Origin: Kutzneria sp. 744
GTDB lineage: Bacteria; Actinomycetota; Actinomycetes; Mycobacteriales; Pseudonocardiaceae
NCBI RefSeq assembly: GCF_000568255.1
Contig: NZ_KK037166.1
Location: 8,500,675 to 8,564,674 of the forward strand
Reading direction: 5' to 3'
DNA: 64,000 bases
This document shows, piece after piece, positions 34,514-44,560 of this stretch; within the stretch, counting starts at the first letter, position 1, and every line of letters starts with the position of its first letter. The position numbers were made by a program, and so were the translations under genes. A model generated the notes under the pieces. It was not told the DNA's origin. It was given only the letters and a program-made list of their open reading frames with translations, and searched no databases.

Positions 34514-36125
34514 GTGAACGAGGTGCCCGGGACGCGGAAGCGGTGCGACGTTGTGGACGAGACCGACGTGCTGATCGTCGGGGCCGGCCTGGCCGGCCTC
34601 GCGCTCGCGCTCGACCTGGAGCGGCGTGGGGTGCGCTGCCTGGTGTTGGAGCCGGGCGACGGCCAGGTGGACACGCCCGCGGTCAGTCCGATCGGCCCGC
34701 GTTTCGATGGAGCTGTTCCGGCGCTGGGGGGTGGCCGAGAAGATCCGCTGCGCGGAGTTCCCGGGCGCGCGGCCGCCGGACATCGCGTGGGTCACGCAGG
34801 TCGGCGGGCACGAGATCCACCGCTTCGAGCGGTTCACGCACGACACCCACACGCCCGAACCCGAGCAGATCTGCCCGGCCGACTGGCTGCTGCCGGTGCT
34901 GCTGACCGCCGTCGGCACGCACCCGGGCGGCTCGATCCTGTTCCGGCACCGGCTCGACGGCTTCACTCAGGACGCCGACGGCGTCACCGCGCGCGTCTCG
35001 CGGCTGGCCGAAGGCGACACGACCACGATCCGCGCCTCCTACCTGGTCAGCACCGACGGCCCGTGCTCACTGGTCCGCAGCGCCTGCGGGATCCAGTCCA
35101 CGCCGCGGTTCGAGCCGCAGGTGTTGCGCGGCATCGTGTTCCGCGCCCCCCGGCTGGCCGAGGGCCTGGCCGCCCGCGGGTACCGTCCGGCGCTGACGTA
35201 TTTCCTGCTCCAGTCCTGCGGAGCGCGCTTTCCGTTGCAGGCCATGGACAACAACGGCACATTCAAGCTCATCGCCGGCAGCGACGAAGGCGCGATCGAC
35301 GCCCTTTCCCTGGTGCGCGACGCGATCGCCTTCGACACGCCGACCGAAGTGCTGTCGGACGAGCTGACCAATGTGCCACTCATGGTCGCCGAACGCTATC
35401 GCGCCGGGCGGGTTTTCCTGATGGGCGCCGCGGCGCACACGCTGTCGCCGCCCGGGGGTTTCGGTCGCAACATCGCCATCGCCGACGCGGCCGACCTGGG
35501 GTGGAAGCTGGCCGCCGAGCACGCGGGCTGGGCCGGCGCCGGGCTGCTCGACAGCTACGACGCCGAGCGCCGGCCGGTCGCGCTGGAGGGCCTGGAGGCG
35601 GCGGGGATCGCCTTGCGCTCCAGGGGATCCGACGACCTGTCCGGCCGGCTGCGGGACGACACTTCCGAGGGCGTGCTGGCCCGGACCGAGCTCGGGTTGC
35701 AGCTGGCCGAGAGCGTCGCGCACTGGGACGTCGACGCCCCGGAGGTCCACTTCGGACACGGGTACCGGTCGTCGCTGGTGGTCGGCGACGAGGTGAAGAT
35801 GACCGCGCCGTGGCGGCCGAGCAGCGATCCGGGCTTCCGGGCCGCCCATGCCTGGCTGCGGCCCGGTGTGTCCACTTTGGACATCTTCGGGGACGGTTTC
35901 GTGCTGGTGTGCTTCGCGCCGCACCAGCGGCTGGGCGAGGTGGTGCGTGCGTTCGAGCAGCGCGGCGTGCCGTTGCAGATCCTCAAGTGCGCGGATCCGG
36001 AGATCGCCGAGCTGTACCGCTACCCGTACGTGCTGGTCCGTCCGGACGACCATGTCGCCTGGCGCGGGCACCAGCCGCCGGCCGATCCACTGCTGCTGGC
36101 GGACATGGTGCGCGGCGCCTGCTGA
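34514..36125 (+). pseudogene. FAD-dependent aromatic-ring monooxygenase, frameshifted
   Basis: A flavoprotein hydroxylase of the PheA/TfdB/MhpA group, which would add a hydroxyl to a phenolic ring using NAD(P)H and O2. The N-terminal dinucleotide motif DVLIVGAGLAGLALALDLERRG reads in one frame up to SPIGPR. From SMELFRRWGV on, the protein reads in the next frame to the end at 36125. Removing one T from TTT at 34702-34704 restores a single frame of about 536 residues from a GTG at 34514 (another at 34553). The usual GD motif is GAAAH here instead of GDAAH, so an FAD-ribose contact is missing. It lies beside ring-cleavage genes, which fits aromatic catabolism. Confidence 0.8.
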
Positions 36126-36137
36126 CGCCGGAAAGGA

Positions 36138-36167
36138 AGCCGGGTCGTCGCCGCCACGACGACCCGG
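36138..36167 (+). terminator. Hairpin terminator after the FAD monooxygenase
   Basis: Perfect 12-bp arms (GCCGGGTCGTCG and complement) around the 6-base loop CCGCCA, 13 bases after the stop. Confidence 0.8.
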
Positions 36168-36267
36168 CCGATCAGGGGTGTCCCTGTGCGGGCCCCACTG
36201 CCCGCGACCAGGGGTGATGCGCCGTCGACCCCCGCGAGCCGGAGCGGGGAGGACGGGTTCGGCAGGG

Positions 36268-36287
36268 CTTCGGAACCGGTTCCGAAG
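36268..36287. promoter_or_regulatory. Perfect 20-bp palindrome, LacI-type operator
   Basis: CTTCGGAACCGGTTCCGAAG reads the same on both strands and has the central CCGG step common in LacI/GalR-family sites. It lies 165 bases before the GH3 start. The LacI protein encoded just after that GH3 gene is the natural candidate to bind it. Confidence 0.75.
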
Positions 36288-36452
36288 GTGTGTGGTGCAG
36301 TTAACAACGCCGTCACGTCCGCGTCAAGTGCCGAGGGCGTTGACAGCCTTCGTACCGTGAAGTGAGAGCGTTCCCACGGCCCGGGCCCACCTCCCGACCG
36401 TGTCACCGCGAGCCGCCGGTCCCTGCCCACCGCGCGAAGGGTTCGCCGTCTC

Positions 36453-39422
36453 ATGACACTCGCCCGTTGGCCCGCGTGGCTGTTCGCCGCGCTCGCGGCC
36501 GTCGTCGTGACCGCCCTGCTGACCGTGCCCGGCGTCGGACACGCCGCGCCCGCCCTGCTCTCCCAGGGGCACTCCGCCTCCTCCTCGTCCTCGGAGAACG
36601 CCACCTTTCCGGCCTCATCGGCCGTCGACGGCGACAGCGGCACAAGATGGTCGAGCCAGGCCGCCGACCCCCAGTGGCTGGCCGTCGACCTCGGCGGCGC
36701 GCACTCGCTGTCCCAGGTCGTGCTGAACTGGGAAGCCGCCTACGCCAAGGCGTTCCAGATCCAGGTCTCCACGGACAACGTCAACTGGACCAACCTGACC
36801 CCGGTCACCGCCGGCAACGTCGGCGTCCAGACGCTGTCGGTGTCCGGGACCGGCCGCTACGTCCGCATGTACGGCACCCAGCGGGCCACCCAGTGGGGGT
36901 ACTCGCTGTGGGAGTTCCAGGTCTACGGCGATGACACCGCCGCCGCCTGCAACGCGGGCGTGAACTCGGCCCTCAACCAGCCGGTGCTGGCTTCGTCCAC
37001 ACAGGACGCCGGCGCGTTCCCGGCTTCCTCGGCCGTGGACGGGAATCCCGGCACCCGGTGGTCGAGCGTCGCCGCGGATCCGCAGTGGATCCGGGTCGAC
37101 CTGGGCAGCGTGCGCCAGGTCTGCGGCGTCGAGCTGGACTGGGAGGCGGCCTTCGCGTCGTCGTTCCAGATCCAGGTCTCCACCGACGGCAACAGCTGGA
37201 GCAACCTGACCCAGCCGATGGCCGGCCTCGCCGGCAACCAGACACTGACCGTCAACGGCTCCGGCCGTTACGTGCGGATGAACGGCGCCCAGCGGGCCAC
37301 GCAGTGGGGCTATTCGTTGTGGGAGTTCATCATCCACACCGTCGGCGCCCCGCCGACCACCACCACGACGACGCAGCCGCCCCAGGGCGACTGCCCGTGG
37401 GTGAAGTCGACCGCGCCGGTCGCCCAGCGGGTCGACCAGCTCATGGCCGCGATGACCAACGCGCAGAAGGTCGTCGTGCTGCACGGAAACGGCGCCACCG
37501 GGCCGTACATCGGCAACACCGACCCGATCCCGGCGCTGTGCGTGCCGGCGATGGGGCTGCAGGACGGGCCGGCCGGCGTCGGCGACAGCCTCGACGGCGT
37601 GACCGAGCTGCCCGATCCGACGGCGCTCGCCGCGACCTGGGACGTCAACGCGGCCAAGCAGTACGGGACCGTGATGGGGCAGGAGTTCGCCGGCAAGGGC
37701 GCGAACGTCGTGCTCGGGCCGACGATCAACATCGTCCGCGATCCGCGCTGGGGCCGGGACTTCGAGACCTACAGCGAGGACCCGTACCACGCCGGGCAGA
37801 CCGCCGTCGGCGCCGTGCAGGGCATCCAGGGGCAGGGCGTGATGGCGCAGGTCAAGCACGCCGCCGCCTACAACGTCGAGGGCGGGGCGTCGCGGGGAAC
37901 GCCGTCCGACAACGTGATCATCGACGACCGGACGCTGCACGAGATCTACCTGCCGGCGTTCCAGACCGTGTTGACGCAGGGGCAGGCCGCGTCGGTGATG
38001 TGCGCCTACAACCAGATCAACGGCACCCCGGCCTGCCAGGACTCGGCCGTCATGAACACCGCGCTCAAGCAGGCCACCGGCTGGGACGGTTTCATCGGCT
38101 CCGACTGGGGTTCGGCCACCGGCGGCGCCCCGCAGCTGGCCAACGGCGGGCTGGACATGGAGATGCCCGGCGGCGCCTTCTTCGGGCAGGCGCTGATCGA
38201 CGCCGTGAACCAGGGCAAGGTCAGCCAGTCCACTTTGGACGACATGACCCGGCGCGTGCTGACCCAGATGTTCAAGTTCGGTCTGTTCGACCACGGGGCG
38301 ACCGGCAACACCGGGGCCGTGGTCACCAGCGCCGCTCACACCCAGGTCGCGCAGGACGTCGCCGCGCAGGGTTCCGTGCTGTTGAAGAACAACGGCGTGC
38401 TGCCCCTGTCGGCCTCCTCGCTGAAGTCGATCGCCCTGCTCGGCGGCGACGCCATCGACCCGCAGAACATCGGCGGCGGCAGCGCCAAGGTCAATCCCTC
38501 GCCGGCCGCCGTCAATCCGATCAACGGCATCACCAAGCGGGCCGGCAGTGGCGTGAGCGTGCAGTGGGTCGCCGGGGCCGGCGAACACGTGCAGACGCCC
38601 GACATCCCCGCCGCCGTGGCCCTGGCCCAGAAGTCCGACGTGGCCGTCGTCTTCGCCTCGTACGGGGAGAGCGAGACCGACGACCTGTCGTCGATTGATC
38701 TCCAGTTCTCGCAGAACGACCTGATCAGCGCCGTCGCCGCGGCCAACCCGCGGACGATCGTCGTGCTCAACACCGGATCCGCCGTGACCATGCCGTGGCT
38801 CACCAACGTCGCCGGCGTGATCGAGGGCTGGTATCCCGGGCAGGAGAACGGCGACGCCATCGCCAGCCTGCTGTTCGGCGACGTCAACCCCTCCGGCAAG
38901 CTGCCCGTCACCTTCCCGCGCAGCATGGCCGACATGCCCACCGCCAGCGCGCAGCAGTTCCCCGGGGCCAACGACCGGATCGAGTACTCCGAGGGCATGA
39001 ACGTGGGCTACCGCTGGTACGACGCCCGCAACATCACGCCCCTGTTCCCCTTCGGCTTCGGCCTGTCGTACACCACGTTCGGCTTCTCGGGCCTGACGGT
39101 CTCCGCCCAGGCCAACGGTTCCGCCACCGTGCGGGCCACCGTGACCAACACCGGCGCCAAGGCCGGGGCCGAGGTGCCCCAGCTCTACATCGGACAGCCC
39201 GTCGCCAACGGCGAGCCTCCCCGCCAGCTGAAGGGATACCAGAAGATCACCCTCACGCCCGGGCAGAGCCAGGTCGTCACGTTCACGGTGACGCCGCGGG
39301 ACCTTGCCCACTGGAACGGCTCGGCCTGGACGACCAACACCGGCTCCTACGGGGTGTTCGTCGGTGACTCGTCACGGAACCTGCCGTTGACCGGAACCAT
39401 CGCTGTCACCACCGGCAGCTGA
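36453..39422 (+). CDS. Secreted GH3 beta-glucosidase-type enzyme with two N-terminal carbohydrate-binding domains
   Basis: 989 residues. Signal peptide 1-32 (ends GHAAP). Two F5/8-type C (CBM32-like) domains at about 36-160 and 170-296, each with AVDGxxGTRWSS and RYVRMxGxQRATQWGYSLWEF. Thr/Pro linker about 300-312. GH3 N-terminal domain with NIVRDPRWGRDFETYSEDP and nucleophile D551 in GFIGSDWG, then GH3 C-terminal and fibronectin-III-like domains to the end. The Asp-Trp pair is usual in beta-glucosidases. The ATG at 36453 directly precedes the signal peptide. It is related to the GH3 half of the fusion at 2.1-6.0 kb but lacks PA14. The LacI operator upstream and the LacI gene downstream suggest local control. 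Confidence 0.92.
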   Translation: MTLARWPAWLFAALAAVVVTALLTVPGVGHAAPALLSQGHSASSSSSENATFPASSAVDGDSGTRWSSQAADPQWLAVDLGGAHSLSQVVLNWEAAYAKAFQIQVSTDNVNWTNLTPVTAGNVGVQTLSVSGTGRYVRMYGTQRATQWGYSLWEFQVYGDDTAAACNAGVNSALNQPVLASSTQDAGAFPASSAVDGNPGTRWSSVAADPQWIRVDLGSVRQVCGVELDWEAAFASSFQIQVSTDGNSWSNLTQPMAGLAGNQTLTVNGSGRYVRMNGAQRATQWGYSLWEFIIHTVGAPPTTTTTTQPPQGDCPWVKSTAPVAQRVDQLMAAMTNAQKVVVLHGNGATGPYIGNTDPIPALCVPAMGLQDGPAGVGDSLDGVTELPDPTALAATWDVNAAKQYGTVMGQEFAGKGANVVLGPTINIVRDPRWGRDFETYSEDPYHAGQTAVGAVQGIQGQGVMAQVKHAAAYNVEGGASRGTPSDNVIIDDRTLHEIYLPAFQTVLTQGQAASVMCAYNQINGTPACQDSAVMNTALKQATGWDGFIGSDWGSATGGAPQLANGGLDMEMPGGAFFGQALIDAVNQGKVSQSTLDDMTRRVLTQMFKFGLFDHGATGNTGAVVTSAAHTQVAQDVAAQGSVLLKNNGVLPLSASSLKSIALLGGDAIDPQNIGGGSAKVNPSPAAVNPINGITKRAGSGVSVQWVAGAGEHVQTPDIPAAVALAQKSDVAVVFASYGESETDDLSSIDLQFSQNDLISAVAAANPRTIVVLNTGSAVTMPWLTNVAGVIEGWYPGQENGDAIASLLFGDVNPSGKLPVTFPRSMADMPTASAQQFPGANDRIEYSEGMNVGYRWYDARNITPLFPFGFGLSYTTFGFSGLTVSAQANGSATVRATVTNTGAKAGAEVPQLYIGQPVANGEPPRQLKGYQKITLTPGQSQVVTFTVTPRDLAHWNGSAWTTNTGSYGVFVGDSSRNLPLTGTIAVTTGS

Positions 39423-39427
39423 CCCCG

Positions 39428-39467
39428 GGGCGGGGCTCGACACACCCCCTGCCGTCGAGCCCCGCCC
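39428..39467 (+). terminator. Hairpin terminator after the GH3 gene
   Basis: Perfect 14-bp arms (GGGCGGGGCTCGAC and complement at 39454-39467) with a 12-base loop, 5 bases after the stop codon. Confidence 0.8.
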
Positions 39468-39469
39468 AC

Positions 39470-39570
39470 ACCCCCGCGAGTTCCCCCAGAAGTCAGACAC
39501 TGTCAGTCACACCGAAATGCTGAAACGGATTCGGCATTTCGGTGTGACGCTGAGCGGGACTCGCGGGGGT
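39470..39570. terminator. Nested double hairpin, repeat family A, copy 2
   Basis: Outer arms ACCCCCGCGAGT (39470-39481) and ACTCGCGGGGGT (39559-39570). Inner arms GTCACACCGAAATGC (39506-39520) and complement (39534-39548), all perfect. The right outer arm reaches the LacI stop codon. The CCCCCGCGAGT and CACACCGAAA modules are shared with 1976-2028 and 58047-58099. Confidence 0.8.
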
Positions 39571-40544
39571 CAGGCGGAATCCCTGATCACCAAGGAGGTC
39601 GGCACGACGTGGGGCTCCTCGGGGAGGGGGGTGCCGTCCAGCAAGTGGTCCAGGAGCATGGTGGCGGCGGCCTCGCCCATCTCGCGGGAGGGCTGGCGCA
39701 CGGTGGTGAGGGCGGGCACGGAGTGGGTGGCCAGGGCGATGTCGTCGAAGCCGATGACGGCGACGTCGGACGGGACCGAACGACCGGCCTCGCGGAGGCT
39801 GTCGAGGGCGCCGACGGCCATCATGTCGTTCTGGGCGAAGACGCCGTCGAACGAGACACCGGAGCGGAGCACCTCCTGCATGGCGGCGAGACCGCTCTCG
39901 GGGGTGAAGTCGCCCTCGACGAGGACGGCCTCGGCCATGACGTCGCGGAAACCCTGCACCCGGTCGACGGTGCAGCCGAAGGTGGCCGGGCCGGTGATCA
40001 TGACGACGCGCCGCCGGCCGATGGAGGCGAGGTGCTGCGCGGCTGAGGCGGCGCCGGCGCGGTTGCTGGTGGCGACGGAGGGAAAACCGCGGTGGTGCCC
40101 ACGGTCGTCGATCATCACGACCGGCAGGCCGGACTCGTGCAGGGTCTCGATGTAGCTGAGGGTGTCGGGCGGCTCGACCAGCAGCAGCCCGTCGAAGGCC
40201 TTGGCCGACACGTGCCGGGCGAACTGGGTCATGGAGTCGGCGCCGCGGTTGACGGTGTTCAGCAGCAGGCCGTAACCCTTGGCCTCCAGCACGTCGGCCA
40301 CGCCCTGCAGCACGTCGCCCATCCACGGCCAGGTCAGGCCGGGCACCAGCATGCCGACGGTGTTGGTGCGGCCCTTGGCCAGTCCGACCGCGCCCGCACT
40401 GGGGATGTAGCCGGTGGCGGCGATCACCTCGCGGACCCGGATCGCGGTCGCGGCGTCCACGTCGGACTTGTTGTTCAGCACCCGCGACACGGTCGTCTTG
40501 CTCACCCGTGCCCGCCGGGCGACCTCGGCGATCGTGACCCGCAT
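39570..40544 (-). CDS. LacI-family transcriptional repressor
   Basis: 324 residues. HTH at 1-50 (VTIAEVARRARVSKTTVSRVLNNKSDV) with the hinge region after it, then a periplasmic-binding-protein-like sugar domain (VGMLVPGLTWPWMGDVLQG, GLPVVMIDDRG, DGVFAQNDMMAVGAL, VAVIGFDDIALA). It probably represses the GH3 gene beside it through the 20-bp palindrome at 36268. A second role at the divergent xylA promoter is possible. The ATG at 40544 gives the canonical short N-terminus before the HTH. Confidence 0.92.
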   Translation of the reverse strand: MRVTIAEVARRARVSKTTVSRVLNNKSDVDAATAIRVREVIAATGYIPSAGAVGLAKGRTNTVGMLVPGLTWPWMGDVLQGVADVLEAKGYGLLLNTVNRGADSMTQFARHVSAKAFDGLLLVEPPDTLSYIETLHESGLPVVMIDDRGHHRGFPSVATSNRAGAASAAQHLASIGRRRVVMITGPATFGCTVDRVQGFRDVMAEAVLVEGDFTPESGLAAMQEVLRSGVSFDGVFAQNDMMAVGALDSLREAGRSVPSDVAVIGFDDIALATHSVPALTTVRQPSREMGEAAATMLLDHLLDGTPLPEEPHVVPTSLVIRDSA

Positions 40545-40587
40545 GGCCTCACGTTACCCGGCGACGCGCGCCGGCGACACGCGGCGG

Positions 40588-40615
40588 TTGACAGCGGAGC
40601 GCCGGCATTTAGTAT
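40588..40615 (+). promoter_or_regulatory. xylA promoter
   Basis: A consensus TTGACA (40588-40593) and TAGTAT (40610-40615) separated by 16 bases, followed by AAGGAGG before the GTG start. Confidence 0.8.
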
Positions 40616-40629
40616 GGGCACTGAACTAA
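40609..40629 (+). promoter_or_regulatory. Candidate XylR/ROK operator at xylA
   Basis: TTAGT at 40609-40613 and ACTAA at 40625-40629 form an inverted repeat that covers the -10 box and likely start of transcription. TGAACTAA (40622-40629) is the complement of TTAGTTCA in the ThuA-gene promoter. Confidence 0.6.
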
Positions 40630-40642
40630 CTAAGGAGGCGCC

Positions 40643-41797
40643 GTGCCACCCACGCGGGAAGACAGGTTCAGCTTCGGTCTCTGGACCGTCGGTTGGCGCG
40701 CGAACGACCCGTTCGGCGAGCCGACGCGGCCGGCGCTCGACCCGGTGGAGTCGGTGCACCGGCTGGCCGAGCTCGGTGCATGGGGCGTCTCCTTCCACGA
40801 CGACGACCTGATCCCCTTCGGGTCGGACGACGCCGCCCGCGAGGACCGCATCGCCCGCTTCCGCAAAGCCTTGGACGAGACGGGAATCGTGGTGCCGATG
40901 GCCACCACGAACCTGTTCACCCACCCGGTGTTCAAGGACGGCGGTTTCACGAGCAACGACCGCTCGGTGCGTCGCTTCGCGCTCCGCAAGGTGTTGCGCA
41001 ACGTCGATCTCGCGGCCGAGCTCGGCGCTTCGACGTACGTGCTGTGGGGCGGGCGAGAGGGCTCCGAGACCGACGCGGCCAAGGACGTGCGGGCGGCGCT
41101 GGACCGCTACCGCGAGGCCATGAACGTGCTCACGCAGTACGTGATCGACCAGGGCTACAACATCAAGTTCGCGTTGGAGCCCAAGCCGAACGAGCCGCGC
41201 GGGGACATTCTGCTGCCGACCATCGGCCACGCCCTGGGCTTCATCTCCACGCTGGAGCACGAGGAGCTCGTCGGCCTCAACCCGGAGGTCGGGCACGAGC
41301 AGATGGCCAACCTCAACTTCGTGCACGGCATCTCGCAGGCCCTGTGGCAGAACAAGCTGTTCCACATCGACCTCAACGGCCAGAAGGGCCCGCGGTTCGA
41401 CCAGGACCTGATCTTCGGCCACGGCGACCTGCTGTCCGCATTCTTCCTCGTGGACCTGCTGGAGAACGGCGGCTACGAAGGCCCGCGGCACTTCGACTAC
41501 AAGCCGCTGCGCACCGAGGACATCGACGGCGTGTGGGCCAGCGCCGCCGCCAACATGCGCACTTACCTGCTCCTGAAGGAACGTGCCGCCGCATTCCGGG
41601 CCGACCCGGACGTGCAGGAGGCGTTGGCCAAGGCCAAGGTCGCCGAGCTGGCCGAGCCGACGCTGGCCGACGGCGAGTCGGTGGCCGACCTTCGGGCCGC
41701 CGACGCGGACTTCGACCCGGACGCCGTCGGCGCCCGCGGCTACGGCTTCGTGGAGCTGGAGCAGCTGGCCGTCGAGCACGCGATGGGAGCTCGCTGA
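40643..41797 (+). CDS. xylA: Xylose isomerase
   Basis: 384 residues, the short actinobacterial class I form. It converts D-xylose to D-xylulose in the cytoplasm using two divalent metals. FGLWTVGW opens the barrel. [13 protein letters not shown] contains the ring-opening His and Asp, YVLWGGREG follows, [14 protein letters not shown] supplies a metal-site Glu, and HFDYKPLR is near the end. The GTG at 40643 follows AAGGAGG by 6 bases. It is the first gene of an operon with xylB (1-base gap). The promoter with a consensus -35 overlaps a dyad, so repression in the absence of xylose is likely. Confidence 0.97.
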   Translation: MPPTREDRFSFGLWTVGWRANDPFGEPTRPALDPVESVHRLAELGAWGVSFHDDDLIPFGSDDAAREDRIARFRKALDETGIVVPMATTNLFTHPVFKDGGFTSNDRSVRRFALRKVLRNVDLAAELGASTYVLWGGREGSETDAAKDVRAALDRYREAMNVLTQYVIDQGYNIKFALEPKPNEPRGDILLPTIGHALGFISTLEHEELVGLNPEVGHEQMANLNFVHGISQALWQNKLFHIDLNGQKGPRFDQDLIFGHGDLLSAFFLVDLLENGGYEGPRHFDYKPLRTEDIDGVWASAAANMRTYLLLKERAAAFRADPDVQEALAKAKVAELAEPTLADGESVADLRAADADFDPDAVGARGYGFVELEQLAVEHAMGAR

Positions 41798-41798
41798 C

Positions 41799-43184
41799 AT
41801 GACGCTCGTCGCCGGCATCGACTCGTCCACCCAGTCCTGCAAGGTGGTTGTGCGGGACGCCGACACCGGGGCGCTGGTCCGCGAGGGCCGCGCCGTGCAT
41901 CCGGTCGGCACTGAGGTCGATCCGGCGGCGTGGCAGCAGGCGCTGGACGAGGCGACCGCCGACGCCGGCGGTCTCGCCGACGTCGCGGCCCTGTCCGTCG
42001 GCGCCCAACAGCACGGCATGGTGTGCCTGGACGAGTCCGGTGACGTCGTCCGGCCGGCACTGCTGTGGAACGACACCAGGTCGGCAGCCGCCGCGGCCGA
42101 TCTGGTGTCGGAACTCGGCGGCCCCGAGCCGTGGGTGGACGCGGTCGGCAGCGTGCCGGTCGCCTCGTTCACGATCACCAAGCTGCGCTGGCTGGCCGAG
42201 CACGAGCCGGCCAACGCCGCCCGCACGGCCGCGGTCTGCCTGCCGCACGACTGGTTGACGCAGCGGCTGACCGGCGGCGATCTCCACACTGATCGCAGCG
42301 ACGCCAGCGGAACCGGCTACTGGTCGCCGGCTTCCGGTTCGTACCGCGAGGATCTGCTGACTCGCGCCTTCGGCCGCACGCTCACGCTGCCGCGCGTGCT
42401 TGAGCCTGCGGGGGCCGCCGGTCACACGCCGTCCGGCGCGCTGGTCGCCGCCGGTGCCGGCGACAACGCGGCGGCAGCCCTTGGCGTGCAAGCGGAACCG
42501 GGCGATGTCGTGGTGTCGATCGGCACCTCCGGCACCGCCTTCGCGTCCAGCGTGAAGCCGGCCGGCAGCCTGGTCGTGAACGGATTCGCCGACGCACAAG
42601 GCCGATTCCTGCCGCTGGTGTGCACCTTGAATGCCGCTCGGGTGCTCGACGCCACGGCCCGGATGCTGCGGGTCGGCGTCGACGAGCTGTCAGAGCTGGC
42701 CCTGTCCGCGCCCGCCGGCGCCGACGGACTCGTGCTGGTGCCGTACTTCGAGGGCGAGCGCACCCCCAACCGGCCCGATGCCTCCGGCACGCTGCACGGC
42801 CTCCGGCTGGACACGGCCACCGCGGCGCACCTGGCCCGCGCGGCCGTCGAGGGCCTGCTGTGCAGCCTCGCCGACGCCGTGGACGCCTTGGTGGAGCTGG
42901 GAATTCCGGCGACACGGGTGGTGATCGTCGGCGGCGGGGCCAGATCCGAGGCGGTCCGTCGGATCGCGCCCGCGGTCTTCGGTTGCCCCGTCGTGGTTCC
43001 CGAACCGAGCGAATTCGTCGCCGACGGAGCCGCCAGGCAGGCAGCATGGGCGTTGGGTGGTGAGATCGACCCTCCACAGTGGAGCGCGCTCACTTCTCGC
43101 TGCTACGAGGCCAATCCGGTGCCCTCGGTGCGTGAGCGGTACGCGCATGCCCGTGACCTGGTGCTCAACCGTCCACGGTGCTGA
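41799..43184 (+). CDS. xylB: Xylulokinase
   Basis: 461 residues of the FGGY kinase family; phosphorylates D-xylulose to xylulose 5-phosphate, which enters the pentose phosphate pathway. [18 protein letters not shown] is the N-terminal phosphate-1 motif. [13 protein letters not shown] is the substrate region. [13 protein letters not shown] holds the catalytic Asp, and [15 protein letters not shown] is the adenosine motif. The ATG at 41799 comes one base after the xylA stop, so the genes are cotranscribed. Confidence 0.95.
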   Translation: MTLVAGIDSSTQSCKVVVRDADTGALVREGRAVHPVGTEVDPAAWQQALDEATADAGGLADVAALSVGAQQHGMVCLDESGDVVRPALLWNDTRSAAAAADLVSELGGPEPWVDAVGSVPVASFTITKLRWLAEHEPANAARTAAVCLPHDWLTQRLTGGDLHTDRSDASGTGYWSPASGSYREDLLTRAFGRTLTLPRVLEPAGAAGHTPSGALVAAGAGDNAAAALGVQAEPGDVVVSIGTSGTAFASSVKPAGSLVVNGFADAQGRFLPLVCTLNAARVLDATARMLRVGVDELSELALSAPAGADGLVLVPYFEGERTPNRPDASGTLHGLRLDTATAAHLARAAVEGLLCSLADAVDALVELGIPATRVVIVGGGARSEAVRRIAPAVFGCPVVVPEPSEFVADGAARQAAWALGGEIDPPQWSALTSRCYEANPVPSVRERYAHARDLVLNRPRC

Positions 43185-43297
43185 ATCCTTTGGGGAACCG
43201 TTGCGCCGCAGTCGAATCAGGCCTAGTCTTCGCCGCACTGGCGAGGTCCTTGCCGCCACAAGGGTCTTCTTGTCGACGATGACAAGGAGTATTCGAC

Positions 43298-44527
43298 ATG
43301 GGACTGTCTCGACGTGCGTTTCTCGCCTCGGCGGTCGCCGCGGCGAGCACGGGATACTTACCCACCGCGTCCGCGAGTCCGCTGGCCAGTCCGGTCGGCG
43401 ACGTCGTGGGCAAGATGACGGTCGGCTACCAGGGCTGGTTCGCCTGCATCGGCGACGGCGCCCCGATCAACTCCTGGTGGCACTGGAGCCAGAACGCCGG
43501 CCAGGCGCCGTCACCGTCCAACAACAACATCAAGGCCTGGCCGGACATGCGGGAGTTCAGCCGCGGCTACCAGACCTCCTACAGCAACCTGAACAACGGC
43601 AACGCCGCCACGTTGTTCTCTTCCTACGACCAGCAGACCGTCGACGCTCACTTCGCGTGGATGCACCAGTACGGCTGCGACACCGCCGCCCTGCAGCGGT
43701 TCAACCCCAACAGCCCCGAGGGGCCGACCCGGGACGCCATGGCCGGCAAGGTTCGGTCGGCCGCTGAGAGCCATGGCGTGAAGTTCTACATCATGTACGA
43801 CGTCACCGGCTGGTCGGCCATGCAGTCGGAGATCAAGGCCGACTGGACCAACAAGATGCGCGCCCACACGGCGTCGTCGGCCTACGCCCGGCAGAACGGC
43901 AAACCGGTCGTCTGCATCTGGGGTTTCGGCTTCACCGATGGCAATCACCCGTGGGACGCCGGCACCTGCCTCGACGTGATCAACTGGTTCAAGGGCCAGG
44001 GCTGCTACGTGATCGGCGGCGTGCCAAGGGAATGGCGGGTCGGCGGCGCCGGCAGCCGGGCCGGCTTCCTCGACACCTACCACGCCTTCGACATGATCTC
44101 GCCGTGGATGGTCGGCGCCATCAAGAACGCCGGCGAGTCCGACAACATCTACAACACCGTCAACGTCGGTGATCAGGCCGACTGCAACAGCCACGGCATC
44201 GACTACCAGCCCTGCGTCCTGCCCGGCGACGTCTCCGAGCGCCAGCGCGCCCACGGTGACTTCATGTGGCGGCAGTTCTACAACATGGTTCGTGTTGGGG
44301 CGCAAGGCATCTACATCTCCATGTTCGACGAGTACGGCGAGGGCAACCAGATCGCCAAGACCGCCCCCGACGCCTCATGGGTGCCCGCCGGTTCGGGACT
44401 CTGGGCCCTCGACGAGGACGGCACCTGGTGCTCCTCGGACTACTACCTGCGGCTCACGGCCGACGGCGGGCGCATGCTGAAGAAGCAGATCGGGTTGACG
44501 GCCACCCGGCCGACCAGCCCAGCCTGA
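43298..44527 (+). CDS. Tat-exported GH71/GH99-like glycosidase
   Basis: 409 residues. The twin-arginine signal SRRAFLASAVAAASTGYL is followed by ASAS at the cleavage site. The mature part begins KMTVGYQGWFACIGDGAP and contains WWHWSQN, FYIMYDVTGW, VCIWGFGFTDGNHPW and YISMFDEYGEGNQI; the last carries two acidic residues in the place of the GH99 catalytic pair. Relatives are annotated as GH71/99-like or xylosidase-like, with little biochemistry. AAGGAG stands 11 bases before the ATG. It lies 113 bases downstream of xylB and probably joins extracellular sugar release. It ends at a strong bidirectional hairpin. Confidence 0.83.
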   Translation: MGLSRRAFLASAVAAASTGYLPTASASPLASPVGDVVGKMTVGYQGWFACIGDGAPINSWWHWSQNAGQAPSPSNNNIKAWPDMREFSRGYQTSYSNLNNGNAATLFSSYDQQTVDAHFAWMHQYGCDTAALQRFNPNSPEGPTRDAMAGKVRSAAESHGVKFYIMYDVTGWSAMQSEIKADWTNKMRAHTASSAYARQNGKPVVCIWGFGFTDGNHPWDAGTCLDVINWFKGQGCYVIGGVPREWRVGGAGSRAGFLDTYHAFDMISPWMVGAIKNAGESDNIYNTVNVGDQADCNSHGIDYQPCVLPGDVSERQRAHGDFMWRQFYNMVRVGAQGIYISMFDEYGEGNQIAKTAPDASWVPAGSGLWALDEDGTWCSSDYYLRLTADGGRMLKKQIGLTATRPTSPA

Positions 44528-44560
44528 TCCCAGCCGCCTTTCCGCCCAGGGACCCCCTTA

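Larger units (their letters stand above)
36126..36452. other. Intergenic region before the GH3 gene
   Basis: 327 bases: the monooxygenase terminator at its left end and a perfect 20-bp LacI-type palindrome in the middle. No gene or RNA is evident. Confidence 0.6.

Noticed and set aside
36615-39311. 898-codon minus-strand frame opposite the GH3 gene
   Set aside because: Same reason: a GC-driven antisense frame with no recognisable family, against a strongly supported plus-strand gene.
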